Positions 1 to 10,155 of a stretch of DNA of 30,444 bases are shown here, one piece after another (positions within the stretch are counted from its first letter, which is position 1; each line of letters opens with the position of its first letter). Source of the stretch: Gamarada debralockiae (taxonomy: Eukaryota; Ascomycota; Leotiomycetes; Helotiales; Hyphodiscaceae). Location of the stretch: assembly GCA_002803225.1 (NCBI GenBank), contig NXFV01000824.1, positions 1 to 30,444 on the forward strand, written 5' to 3'. The position numbers and the translations under genes were made by a program. The notes beneath the pieces are model-generated. The model did no database searches. It saw only the letters and a list, made by a program, of their open reading frames with translations, and was not told the DNA's origin.

Positions 1-212
1 TTATACTCGTTCTCCTACTCTTGAAAGATAGCTTTAAGTTTTTATCTAAGTATACTTTATACTTTCCTACTATAACCTAATAATTTCGGCTATTATAGCT
101 TATCTCGAAGGTTAACTAGTTAGACTAAATAACCCTACACTAATTCCGATATTTTTTAATATATCTAAATATTATATATCTTTGTTTATACTTCTTTAAA
201 AGGTAAGGCTTG
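1..212. other. AT-rich, RIP-type flanking DNA
   Basis: No gene is visible here. The stretch is AT-rich with stop codons in every frame. Positions 61-120 contain eleven TA dinucleotides but no CA and no TG, which is the classic result of CpA-to-TpA repeat-induced point mutation. It is either host sequence or an older repeat into which the neighbouring LTR element inserted. I cannot tell which. Confidence 0.6.
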
Positions 213-489
213 TATAACGGCCCTAACGCTCCTAATGTTAAGCCCTGGCTCAATATATATGTAATAGCCCTAAAAGCTCTAGGATTTCCCCGAGATCACG
301 TGATAAGTAGGTCTTACAATTATAAGAACCTCGCTTAGATCACGTGTAGCACGATAAGCTTAGCTATATCTTCTCTTTCTCTAACCTCCTATCTTCCTTT
401 CTTTCTTCTTTAATTTAAAATCCTTATCTATATAATATAGTAGTAGAGAATCGAAGCTATTTGCTTAAGGTTTTTCTGCCTTTGTGACA
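213..489 (+). repeat. 5' long terminal repeat
   Basis: About 277 bp, matching 6457-6733 over its whole length and ending in TGACA like its partner. The left boundary is uncertain by two or three bases, because the expected TG start is blurred by mutation (TTG at 210-212 here, TAA at 6454-6456 in the other copy). This copy is more AT-rich than the 3' LTR in its second half. It contains CACGTG palindromes at about 298 and 339, E-box-like sites shared with the 3' LTR. Confidence 0.9.
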
Positions 490-3400
490 TAATTCTAAAC
501 TCTCCTATTCTGCCTAAGAAGGCTTTTTATAATATCCTACTATATACAAATTATCGAATTCCTAGTACTTAAAAGAACTAGTAGCTAGTTAATAACCCCT
601 AACCTTTAGAAGAATACTTTAGAACGAAAACTATCAGTAGATATTAATAAAACCCCTAAAACTTTACTTATACCTAATTTCACTTATAAATATTATTAGA
701 CTTATTTCTAAGACTATTATACTATTTAAGAAAGCTATCTCCTCTATAGAGAACACTAGTAGTATTAGCTAGGGAACTAGTATAACTATAGTAAAGAGCA
801 GTAAATAACCTACTATCGAAAACCCAGCCGTTGTCCTAAGGAGCCTAGCTAGCTCCTAATACTCAACAGAAATCGACCTTTTAAGATAACAACTAGCTAT
901 TTAAATAGTAGCTATTTCCTTTATAGAAGAAGAACTCACCCGGCTCTATACAGCCAAAAAGCAATACTCTACTATTATCCCTATTAATAGGCCTAGTCCT
1001 AGTACTTAGGCCTATTATAATACTAAAGGAGTTATACTCCTATTTAACTACTCCTTTAATAGTAAACCCCTATCTTAAAACCCTTCTCAAGTCAGCTTTA
1101 CTACGCGACTAGGTCTCCTACGACAGTACCGCTCAATACCGCGTGACCAACGCCACTTGTACTCTCCCCGGATCCCTTGTAGTCCTATCCCCCTTAATTA
1201 AAGATACTTTATATAAGAAAGTACCTTCTTTACTAAGCGTTCTAATACCCTAAAACGATTAGCAAAAATCGACAACCCCCTTCCCCTTAATAATAGAGTT
1301 AGCCCTAGCTATATTATATAGTATCTCTTAATATATACTAAGCTAGTAAATAATACTAACTACTTCCTATTTATCTAAAGCCAAATAACCTATATCTATA
1401 GCCAAACCACAAGAAAGGTATAGTCTATACTCAAGCCTTACTTCGACCCTATTAACCCTTTAATACTCTTATCTATAGATAATATATTTAATATCTTATT
1501 TACTAGCTACTTAAATCCCTAGAGATTAGCAATTACCTAAGATAAGTACTACAATCTCTAGTAAAGATAAGTTAAGAAGTTCTCTAACTTTATTATTAAA
1601 TTCTAGCGGCTTACTAGATTAAGTAAAGTACTCTAGACTAACTAGTATAAGGATCTCTATTAGAAACTTAATATTTAATACTAATTTATACTAATTCCTA
1701 CTCTTCTAATATATATAATATACAAATCCCTTATTATATAATACTAATACTTAGAAGTAAAACTAGGCCCCTTGAACTATTATTGAGATTAGAACTAAAA
1801 GGAATATAAGGCTAAGTATATAGCCTAGACCTTAAAAACTGTACTTAACTCCAATCGATACTACAATTATACTACCTAGGCCATGCTACCTACCTCTAAT
1901 ATAATTGTCCTAGCTCGCCCCCCCACTACTGCCCCTGCTATTAACACTAGTTAGTGACCCCCTACAGCTTAAGATAATACTCTAGCTCCCGATAGTCCCT
2001 CTAGTATAAAGTACTATAACTATAACTAGTACAGGCATATAAGTAAAGACTATACCTAGCCTTATAAAAGTAGTTAAATCCATGAGATACTAGAAAAAGA
2101 GTTCTTTAATAAAAAGACTAAGAATATAAATAAGACTTTATTTAAGTCAGGAAATAGGGAACTCTAGGGAAAGTCTTTACCCTAGGAATATATACACTAG
2201 ATATTAATAAAATAGATTTATTAAACTTAATAGGAGGTAAACCTCTTATAATTCTATATACTTTAGTCAAGAATAAAATAAGAATCAATTTTAATATTTT
2301 AGTAGATATAGGAGTAAATAGTTTTATATTTATTAATATTATACTTATAGCTTAAATATATACTAATTTAAACCTTAAAACCTTCTTTCTTTCTTAGGAA
2401 ATTAAGGTCAAAGAGTATAATAGGAAAGTTACTTAGTATATTTAATTGTATCTTACTCTTAACTTAATAATTAATAGGCAATATTAATTTAATATCCCTT
2501 TTATTATTCTAGACCTTAGAATATATAAAGTTATTTTTAAAAGAAAGTAGTTTAAGTACTTCTATATAAATATAGACGTCTCCCGCTAAATACTAATATA
2601 GTCACCTGAGAATATACTTATACCTTCTTTTATAAGGCTAATATATATCTTACAACTAAACTTAGTCCCTAAGGAAATAAGCCCTAAGGTAAAAAGGAAT
2701 ATTAAGTAATAAAATTAAGATTTTTAGCTAAAGGACAAAAGACAAGAGGACAGCTAAAAATCTCTCCTTAAATAACTAGCTAAAGATATTAATACCTTAT
2801 CTTTTATATTAGTTAAACTCCTAGATATTAAGTCTAGCTTAACAAATATATTTATAAATACTATACTTATATATTCTAATAATTTATTAACTTATAATAT
2901 ATAATAGGAGTCCCCTATACAGCTGCCTAAGGACTTACTAGGGGAACTAGTACTTATCTAGCTAAAGATATCTCTTGATATATTATTATAAGATAAGAGA
3001 AAAGATTAAGTTAATTAGACCTAGAGAAGGCATATTACATAGGATTAATAAGACAATCTAAGAGTAATAAATAAGATACTCATTAACTAGTTTACTCTTA
3101 TATTTTAGCCTTAATAAAGGAAGTTAAATTTCGCCCCTATAATAATAGATAAGACTCTAAAAGTCGATATTAGGTTAATTTTAGCTATTAGCTTTTACTA
3201 GAGTTATATACGCCTAGACTATACTCTCTCCTTTATAACCTTAGGCGAACTTAATAAGGAAATCGAGCGGAGAGAGGTCCCCCTTAATTTACTAGACTCT
3301 AGAGACCTAGTAGAAGAGGAAACTAAAGAGGAGATATTATAGTGAACTATCCTAGTAAAATACTATAACTTAATAGAAGTCTTCTCTAAGAGAGCCTTTA

Positions 3401-3529
3401 ATACACTAGTGTCTTATCGCCCAATAGACTATAGGATAGAGCTAAAAGAAGAACATTCTATAGAAGAGCTTTACTAAAGCCCCTTATACTTGTAATCTCT
3501 CTCTAAGTTATAGGCTATTTAGAAATATT

Positions 3530-3990
3530 TTATTAAGAATCTTAATAAAGGGTTTATCTCCTTAAGTTAGGCCCTATATACTTCCCCTGTACTATTTATC
3601 AAGAAACTTAATAGTAGCCTATAGTTTTACATTAATTACTAGAAGTTAAATACTATTACTCGAAAGAATTAGTACCCCTTACTATTGATCGACAAGATAC
3701 TCTCTTGTCTAAGTAAGGCCAAGATCTTTACTAAGCTTAATATTTATTAGGCTTTTTATTAAATTTATATATATCTTAATTCTAAAGAGCTTATGACTTT
3801 CTACACCTAATACAGAACATATAAATACAAAGTACTTCTATTCGGACTTACTAATAGACCCTCTATATTCTAGTACTATATAAACAACGCTTTAATAGAT
3901 TACTTGGATATATTCTGTACCGCCTACCTCGATAATATCCTAATCTACTTAGACAACCCACTAGAATACACTAAATATATACAAAAGGTC
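3530..3990 (+). pseudogene. Reverse transcriptase remnant of the Gypsy element
   Basis: In one frame interrupted by stops, the translation follows the Ty3/Gypsy RT core in order. An NKGFI-like start is followed by SPVLFIKK, a YPL-LLIDKI-like stretch, KIFTKLNI, YKVLLFGLTN, and AYLDNILIY. The last of these is the catalytic box, in which the second aspartate of the usual YLDD reads as asparagine. The surviving stops are largely TAG or TAA where the family has glutamine or tryptophan, as RIP would produce. It is non-functional. Confidence 0.88.
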
Positions 3991-4359
3991 CTTTAACGCT
4001 TAAAGGAATATAAACTATAAGTTAATATTAAGAAATATAAGTTTAATATAACTTGTACGAAATACCTTAGTTTTATTATTAGTATAGATAGTATCTAAGT
4101 CAATCCTAATAAGGTTATAGCTATACAGGACTAGAAGCAGCCTAAGACTATAAAAGTAGTATAAGTGTTTCTAAGGTTTTATAACTTTTATTAATATTTT
4201 ATCTAAGACTATAGCTAAATAGCAGCTCCCCTTACTTAGTTAATAAAGGTCTATTATATATTTGACTTTAATAGTTACTACCTCTTTGCGTTTAATAAAC
4301 TTAAACGATAGCTAATAGAAGCTCTAATCCTTGCCTACTTTAATAAGAGTAAGTAATAT

Positions 4360-4540
4360 CTCCTAGAAACTAATACCTCTAATATAGTAGTTAAAGTAGT
4401 CTTCTCCTAGTAAAGAATAGACAGCGAATAGTATCTAGTCGCCTACTTCTTAAAGACTATAGCACTAGCAGAGCTAAACTATCCTATCTATAATAAGGAA
4501 ATACTAGTAATCGTCCAAGTATTTAAGTATTAGAGACTAG
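4360..4540 (+). pseudogene. RNase H remnant of the Gypsy element
   Basis: Directly downstream of the RT and in the same orientation, the translation contains LLETNTSN, VAYFLKT and AELNYPIYNKEILVIV. These match the spacing of the Gypsy RNase H domain. The catalytic aspartate of the usual ETDAS box reads as asparagine, and stop codons interrupt the domain. Confidence 0.8.
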
Positions 4541-5029
4541 AACTCAAAAGGATAATAACCCTAATAAACGTTCTCTTTGACTATAAAGTATTAGAATACT
4601 TTATAAGTACTAAGTTATTATTAGCTAAATAAGCTCATTAGGCTAAGATTCTCTCCTAGTATAACTTCAAGATATTATATTACTTTAGTAAGACAAATAA
4701 GACTAACCCTCTTATATAGATAGATATAGAAACTAGAGAGTACATAGTAATAAAAGAGTCCCTTCGCTTATAGTAACTTCTCTCACTATTAAATCTAGAC
4801 CTATAAATCTTAAAGAGCCTATAGGTTTATTAGATTACTATAGGAGTATTACTACTTAAAGTATACTTAAACCTTATTGATTTTATCCTCTAACTTAACT
4901 GCTCCTCTTATAAATTTAATATTACCCGAGAGCTAGTAGTAGAAGGTAAAAAGGGATAGTTACTAACAAACGGACTACTAAAGCAGAAAGGACAAGTTAT
5001 AGTACTAAAAAGCCTTAGAATTATACTTA

Positions 5030-5640
5030 TTATAGAGGCTTATTACCAAATCTCAAGTGCTTATCTAAGAGAAAACAAGACTAAGTAAATTATTAAGGAC
5101 TACTACTACTAGTATAAGATAGATAATAATATCGAAACCTTTATCTAGAACTACTATACGTATCGAACATTAATACTTCCCTAAGACAAGACTCCTGGTC
5201 TCCTCTAGCCCTTGCTAGTATTAGACTGCCCTTAGTAATATATCTTAGTTGACTTTAAAGACTTTCTAGTTAATAAGAGGGGATTTAATAAGATTACTAT
5301 ATTCGTAGACCGACTAGGCAAAAGGCCTATCTCTATTCTATACTACGATACTATCGATACTCCTGAGCTGGCCTAATTATATATAATACATATATATAAG
5401 TACTATAGTCCAGTAATAACAATTGTCTTTAACAAAGGACTCTAATTTGTTTCTACTTTCTAGGAAGAATTTAACTATATTCTAGGAACTAAGCTAAAAC
5501 TCTCGATAGCAAACTACCTTTAGACCGACGGATAGACTAAGAACGCTAATTAATATATTAATTAGCGTCTCTGCCCCTTTATTAACTACTACTAAGATAA
5601 CTAGTTAAATTTAATCTATATTATTGACTTCGCGGCTATA
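5030..5640 (+). pseudogene. Integrase remnant of the Gypsy element
   Basis: The N-terminal zinc-binding region is recognisable at about 5035-5165, but its histidines and cysteines read as tyrosine (CA to TA, TG to TA). The catalytic core follows with VDFKDF, ITIFVDRLGKRPISI, a second box reading IVFNKGL where the family has an aspartate, and EEFNYILGTKLKLS. A TDG-TKNAN-like segment comes next. Stops and lost metal ligands make it inactive. Confidence 0.85.
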
Positions 5641-6184
5641 GCGCTCCCCTACGACTTAACTAGCCTCTTTTCGTTTATAGTTGAGATAGGGTACGAGCCT
5701 CGGATAAGCTTTGACTAGGATAGACCCAAAGACCTAATTAATATCTTAGATATTATCTATAAAGCGTATACTAAGGCTATAGCCTAGGCTTAAGGGATCT
5801 ATAATACATAGGAATTCGCTAAGGTGAACTTGAAGGAAGCATAAGAACGCCAGAAAAAATAAGCTAATAAACACTAGCGACTAGTTGACTTTATAGCCAG
5901 TAACTTAGTATAAGTATTTACAAAGAAGTAGTCTATAGACTAACCTAGTCGTAAGTTAGGTCACTAGATAGAGGGACTATACTATATACTCGAGCAGATT
6001 AATAACTCCTTTAAGCTTAACCTTCTACTATTTAATATAATATACCTAGTATTCTCGCCCGACTAATTATATAAAACAGCTAATAATCCCTTACTAGGAC
6101 AGCGTAATAATCTAGTAAAAATAAAGTATAGGGGACAAGCGGAGTTCGAGGTAAAAGACATACTTGCTATTAAGAGACGTAGTA

Positions 6185-6310
6185 ACTAGCTTTAGTACTA
6201 TATCAAGTAGGTAAGAATAGACTATAACCCCGAGTAGTATAATCTAGATAGCTTTAAGGGGGCTCTACATAAGCTTTACGAGTTCTACGAACAATACCCC
6301 TGTAAGGCAG
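6185..6310 (+). pseudogene. Chromodomain remnant at the integrase C-terminus
   Basis: The translation in the pol orientation contains YYIKWV-like spacing (the tryptophan now a TAG stop), PE-YN, and then HKLYEFYEQYPCKAGPP. This is the chromodomain tail found in chromoviral integrases. In intact elements this module reads histone marks to direct integration. Here it ends just before the polypurine tract. Confidence 0.75.
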
Positions 6311-6456
6311 GACCACCCTGCTACTTAGCCTATTAGATATAGTGTTAAGAAGACGACGAAGAGCTAGAAGATCGGGAAGACAATAATTTGATAGAGTAGC
6401 CGTTATATTTAGTTCTCACACGCGCAAAGACGCGCTTGTTGCGGAGGGGGGGGTAA

Positions 6457-6733
6457 TATAACGGCCCTAACGCTCCTAATATTAAGCCCTAGCTTAATAT
6501 ATATGTAATGGCCCTAAAAGCTCTAGGATTTCCCCGAGATCACGTGATAAGTGGGTCTTACAATTATAAGAACCTCGCTTAGATCACGTGTAGCACAATG
6601 GGCTTGGCTATATCTTCTCTTTCTCTAATCTCCTACCTTCCTTTCTTTCTTCTTTAGTTTAGAATCCTCGTCTATACGATATAGTAGTAGAGAATCGAAG
6701 CTATTTGCCTGAGGTTTTCCTGCCTTCGTGACA
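6457..6733 (+). repeat. 3' long terminal repeat
   Basis: Aligned by eye to 213-489, I count about 21 differences with no length change, and every one is a transition (C/T or G/A). This copy keeps more G and C in its second half (for example ATGGGCTTGGC against ATAAGCTTAGC). Mutation was therefore uneven across the element. It ends in TGACA. Confidence 0.9.
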
Positions 6734-7104
6734 GCTTGTAGCGTATATATCGGCGGGCTTTACTATACTTCTTTAGAACGCGTTAAGCTAGGTTTCGTGA
6801 TAGCTTCTTTCCTGATTTAGAAGGAGTTCTAAGGACTATAAGAGGAGCGTAAGTATTATTAGTAGCAGCTCGGAGAAGACGTCTTTCGCCTTTAGGAGTC
6901 AACTTTGGAGGCGCCTTAGTGCGTTTAGTATTTGAAAATCGGTCTTCGCTAGTTCGATTCCTGATTTGTTTTATGATCCCTGCGATAGTTTATGTTATAA
7001 GGTCCACTAGCTAGCCAATCTCACTATAGGTCTTCCTAACCTTATACTAGGCCTATACTTCCTTCTGCTTCTCTGTAGTAGTTTCCCAGCATGTAGTGAC
7101 TAGT
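6734..7104. other. RIP-affected relic sequence 3' of the LTR element
   Basis: No open gene. One plus-strand frame from about 6848 to 7095 reads as a plausible protein interrupted almost only by TAG and TAA with a few TGA, as if CAG, TGG, CAA or CGA codons had been mutated. The fragment QLGEDVFRL is an example. I do not recognise it. It may be the flank of the gene or repeat into which the retrotransposon inserted. AT-richness fades near 7100. Confidence 0.35.
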
Positions 7105-7359
7105 TCAAAAGGCATATTTATAGGTAAAGTTGAAAAGAGGGTACAAAGAGACGCGTGAGAGGTTAAAAGAAAAGGTGGGGTCAAGGGTCCTTCTATATCG
7201 GGAAAGCATAATTTCGCATAAAAATCGTATCTTCACTTCCGGCACGTGATTGTACACAGCCAGCCAAGCGTTGGGAGTGATGACGTTCTGCAAACTGAAT
7301 AGGAAGGACAGAAGAACATAGAATTGTCATCTGAAGGACCAACAGGGTCCCCCAGCAGC

Positions 7360-7812
7360 TCAGACTCTGGATTGAACCCAGCACTGTAATTCGTCTTCTA
7401 TGAGGGCTCCCTGAAAGTAAAGGACCTCTACACTAAGATGGGAGAAAACATCCGATACACCTCCTGCGAACATCTCCTCAGCTGCTTCTGGGCTAAATAT
7501 TCCTGGCGCCTCTTGCATGGTTTGTGGAGACGAGTTCGATGATGGGCGGGACCGCCCGTTCGGATGTTCTCTGTCGATGAGGCTGAACATCCCGAAGCGG
7601 ATAATTTGACGCTGGCATTGCCAAAGCTGGTAATAAATATCCACAACTGCCACCTGGAGCGTGCTGTAAAGCTTGGCGTTCAATTCATCCCCGTTTCACA
7701 CGTCTGGCATTAAGAAGTGGGCGACGTACACTTCCACCGACGCAGCTGTGGCTTTATCGTGGTTTGTGCCAATTCGCATTCTCAACTCTATCAGAGTCGC
7801 GTTGAAAGGTGG
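7360..7812 (-). pseudogene. Unrecognised ORF with one internal stop, minus strand
   Basis: A 107-codon open stretch (7360-7683) continues upstream in the same frame to about 7812, with a single TGA at 7696-7698. The translation is rich in helix-forming residues (NATLIELRMRIG, AVVDIYYQLWQCQRQIIRF, SPEAAEEMFAGGVSDVFSHL) and does not look like a random frame. I do not recognise a family; a fragment of a fungal regulatory protein is possible but unproven. Upstream, another frame at 7829-8020 is also open (EELRYALYCLTRSCGFENG). The region may be one decayed gene with frameshifts or unrecognised introns. Confidence 0.3.
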
Positions 7813-7828
7813 TTACGACAGGGTGGAG

Positions 7829-9731
7829 TTATAGCACGACTACCTCAGCGTTCCACAGTGGGATTATGCAGTTCAACAACAACTCCTGCTGTACCTGCCA
7901 TCGATATATAAAGCTTCTCCACTTTGTCTCATCCACGTCGACGACATATCCCAGTCCATTCTCGAAACCGCAACTTCTTGTGAGGCAGTAGAGAGCATAT
8001 CGCAATTCTTCGAGTCTCATTGGCTCTGCTGGTGATGGATTGCCCTCAAATATACGGCTTCTAGATGAGCGTCTCTGATGACAGAGAGCAATAGACTCAT
8101 GCGTTAGAGTCTCGACTCATTTACCCTCACTATGAATTTTTTTAGAGGCAGGGATATATATTGTTGTCAATATCCATGTGGCTTAGCTTGAAGGGCTTAA
8201 CTCTAATATAGTGTCCTATGCGATACTTGTTGTGCTACAAAGCTAGCTCCAACAAAACCTTTACTTTGTAAGATTAAAGCAACTCTAAAACTAATAGAGC
8301 AACTGTTGAGATAACCCATGCTCCCTGCGATATCATATCTTGCAAGAGATATATATTCATCAAAGAGGGTGTCGACTTCGACAATTGAGGTGAGGCGGAA
8401 ATACCCGCGTCCCGCGAGTGTCGTGAGCGACATTCGAAGAGAGGGTCAAAAACTCAGAGCTTCACACCCTTACTCCTGGTTCATACAGGAGAAACCGATG
8501 TTCTGTAAGCAAGATGACTTGGAGGGCATGAACAGATGCACAAGTTGATGTGGACTGCAGGGAAGGTCAAAAGCGTACCGACCAACTTGAACATCAGCAA
8601 CAATGGGCATGTTGAGCCTGAGCTGGAGTATGTTGGTACCATCGAAGTGGCAGGCACTTTGGTTTCGGGGCGCGATGGTCAATATCGGCGTTCGAATTCG
8701 TCGTCACTTTCCTCCTCAAGAAAGGCAATATCATCTTTCAGCAGAGCAGATCTCGTGAATACATTATTGAAGATTTACGGCAGGCCCCCATGTATAAGGC
8801 AAAGCTATCCAATACCCAATTCCTTCGAGGAATACTGCCATGAATACGTAAAAACCGAAAGCCTTCGTGGAGGAAGACTGAGTACAGGATAGGAACATTT
8901 ATCACTAAACTAACCCCGCAAAAAAGCTGGCACACCCTGAGCCCAGGCTCGTCCAAGAGGATGCTTGGCTGTTCTGAAGGGGCATCGGCGCACTCACAAC
9001 CATCTATAACCAACGTCAAGCTTCGTCCGGTATTGCAGGAACTCCTCTGCATAGGTATGGAAGGGAACTCTTCTGAATCAATCAACATCACATCGCCTTG
9101 CCCTCTTGAGAAATGCCTTTGCGTAAGCGTTCTGAAGGCTAGATTGAACAACTTCCGCGATTCCGTATGCAACGAGCCATCGATGATGAGGATCGGTAGT
9201 AAGGAGGTAACTGAGAGTCAAAGAGGTTCTCTCAAATGAGTAAATAGGAAGACCCATTTGGCGGTTGCATGTTTGATGGTAGGGGAAAAAGATATAACTG
9301 GACTAGAAGACTCTGTCCGTCTTTTCGGAAATGGCCGCTTGCAACATCGTGGACCGCTTCAGTCGATGAATCAGGGGGTTTAGTTGGGGCATGAATGGGA
9401 GAATGGACCCACAAGCCACTAAGGTTTGGGCTGACGTCCCTCTCATTTATCTGGATGTAAGAAAACTCACTTTGCATATTGAGTAGAAATCCACCATATG
9501 CCGTAACCACGGCAAATATGAGAATGTATACCAGGTCGGGAACCACGCTGCACCCGCTTGAGATTCGAGCAATCGTAATGAAGGGCATCGGCGTCAACCC
9601 CAGAGGGGCGTAAACAAAAGTCCTGATTTTGCGATACTATTGAAAAGACCAGTTCCATACCGGTAAGGTTTGTCGCTCCACTAGGTGGCTGTTCCCATGA
9701 CCTCCGCGGGCGGTACCAAAAGCGCTCGAAA
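7829..9731. other. Stretch with weak ORFs only
   Basis: Several frames of 60-144 codons are open here on both strands, but none shows a domain I recognise and they overlap one another. The most gene-like are minus-strand segments. One is at 8738-9172. Another is at 9232-9597 and includes a hydrophobic stretch (LVYILIFAVVTAYGG) followed by a GTGAGT donor-like site. These could be exons of a decayed membrane-protein gene on the same strand as the P450. I see no consistent exon chain, so no gene is called. Confidence 0.4.
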
Positions 9732-9980
9732 TCACGTATCCGCTCCTGTCAAAAGTCGATCGTAGACCGCAGCCATCAATTCCGGATGAGTTATCTCCCC
9801 AGCATCAGGTAAAGACAAAATCTCCCTACTGTCGCCAAATGCCAACTTCATCCCTTGATGCCTAGCTTCTAAACTAACCGCTACCATAAAGGTCCAAGTT
9901 ACCACTTCGGATGCGATAAAAAGATAAGGACCAGAGACGTACTTGAACAAAGAATTTGCTTCACTCCAAGCTGTTGACTT
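9732..9980 (-). CDS. Unrecognised C-terminal exon-like ORF
   Basis: This minus-strand frame has natural protein composition (FKYVSGPYLFIASEVVTWTF, LEARHQGMKLAFGDSREIL, LPDAGEITHPELMAAVYDRL). It ends at a stop at 9732. Its upstream side is closed by a CTAG at 9981-9984 that would serve as a splice acceptor, so it resembles the last exon of a longer gene. No upstream exon could be tied to it, and the P450 stop codon lies only about 175 bp upstream. I cannot name the family. It may be a 3' fragment left by rearrangement. Confidence 0.35.
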   Translation of the reverse strand, partial: KSTAWSEANSLFKYVSGPYLFIASEVVTWTFMVAVSLEARHQGMKLAFGDSREILSLPDAGEITHPELMAAVYDRLLTGADT

Positions 9981-10155
9981 CTAGCGCCTTGTGACGCCAG
10001 CTTATGTCGCTTGACTCTCAACTTGCAAATACTTCTGAGGCAAGTGACTCTAAAACTAAGGTTTGATCGCATCAATACCTAAGAACAGCACAAAGAAGCT
10101 CTAATGTACATCCTTGACAATCGACAACCTTGTTGAAACGACAGGCAAAATAACT

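Larger units (their letters stand above)
213..6733 (+). mobile_element. RIP-degraded Ty3/Gypsy chromovirus-type LTR retrotransposon
   Basis: A full-length but dead LTR element of about 6.5 kb. Read on the plus strand through many stops, it shows the Gypsy order. A gag zinc-knuckle remnant lies near 2005-2060 with its cysteines turned into tyrosines. An aspartic protease remnant near 2225-2345 keeps a VDIG-like active-site triad. Reverse transcriptase follows at about 3530-3990, RNase H at about 4360-4540, and integrase at about 5030-5640. A C-terminal chromodomain at about 6185-6310 marks the chromovirus lineage. A purine-rich tract (GGAGGGGGGGG) at about 6443-6453 abuts the 3' LTR and fits a polypurine tract. 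The pentamer GCTTG at 208-212 and 6734-6738 may be the target-site duplication. No domain is open, so the copy cannot make protein. Confidence 0.93.

Noticed and set aside
6945..6975. tRNA T-arm-like TAGTTCGATTCCTG
   Set aside because: The flanking bases do not form a T stem, and no acceptor, D or anticodon arm can be placed upstream.
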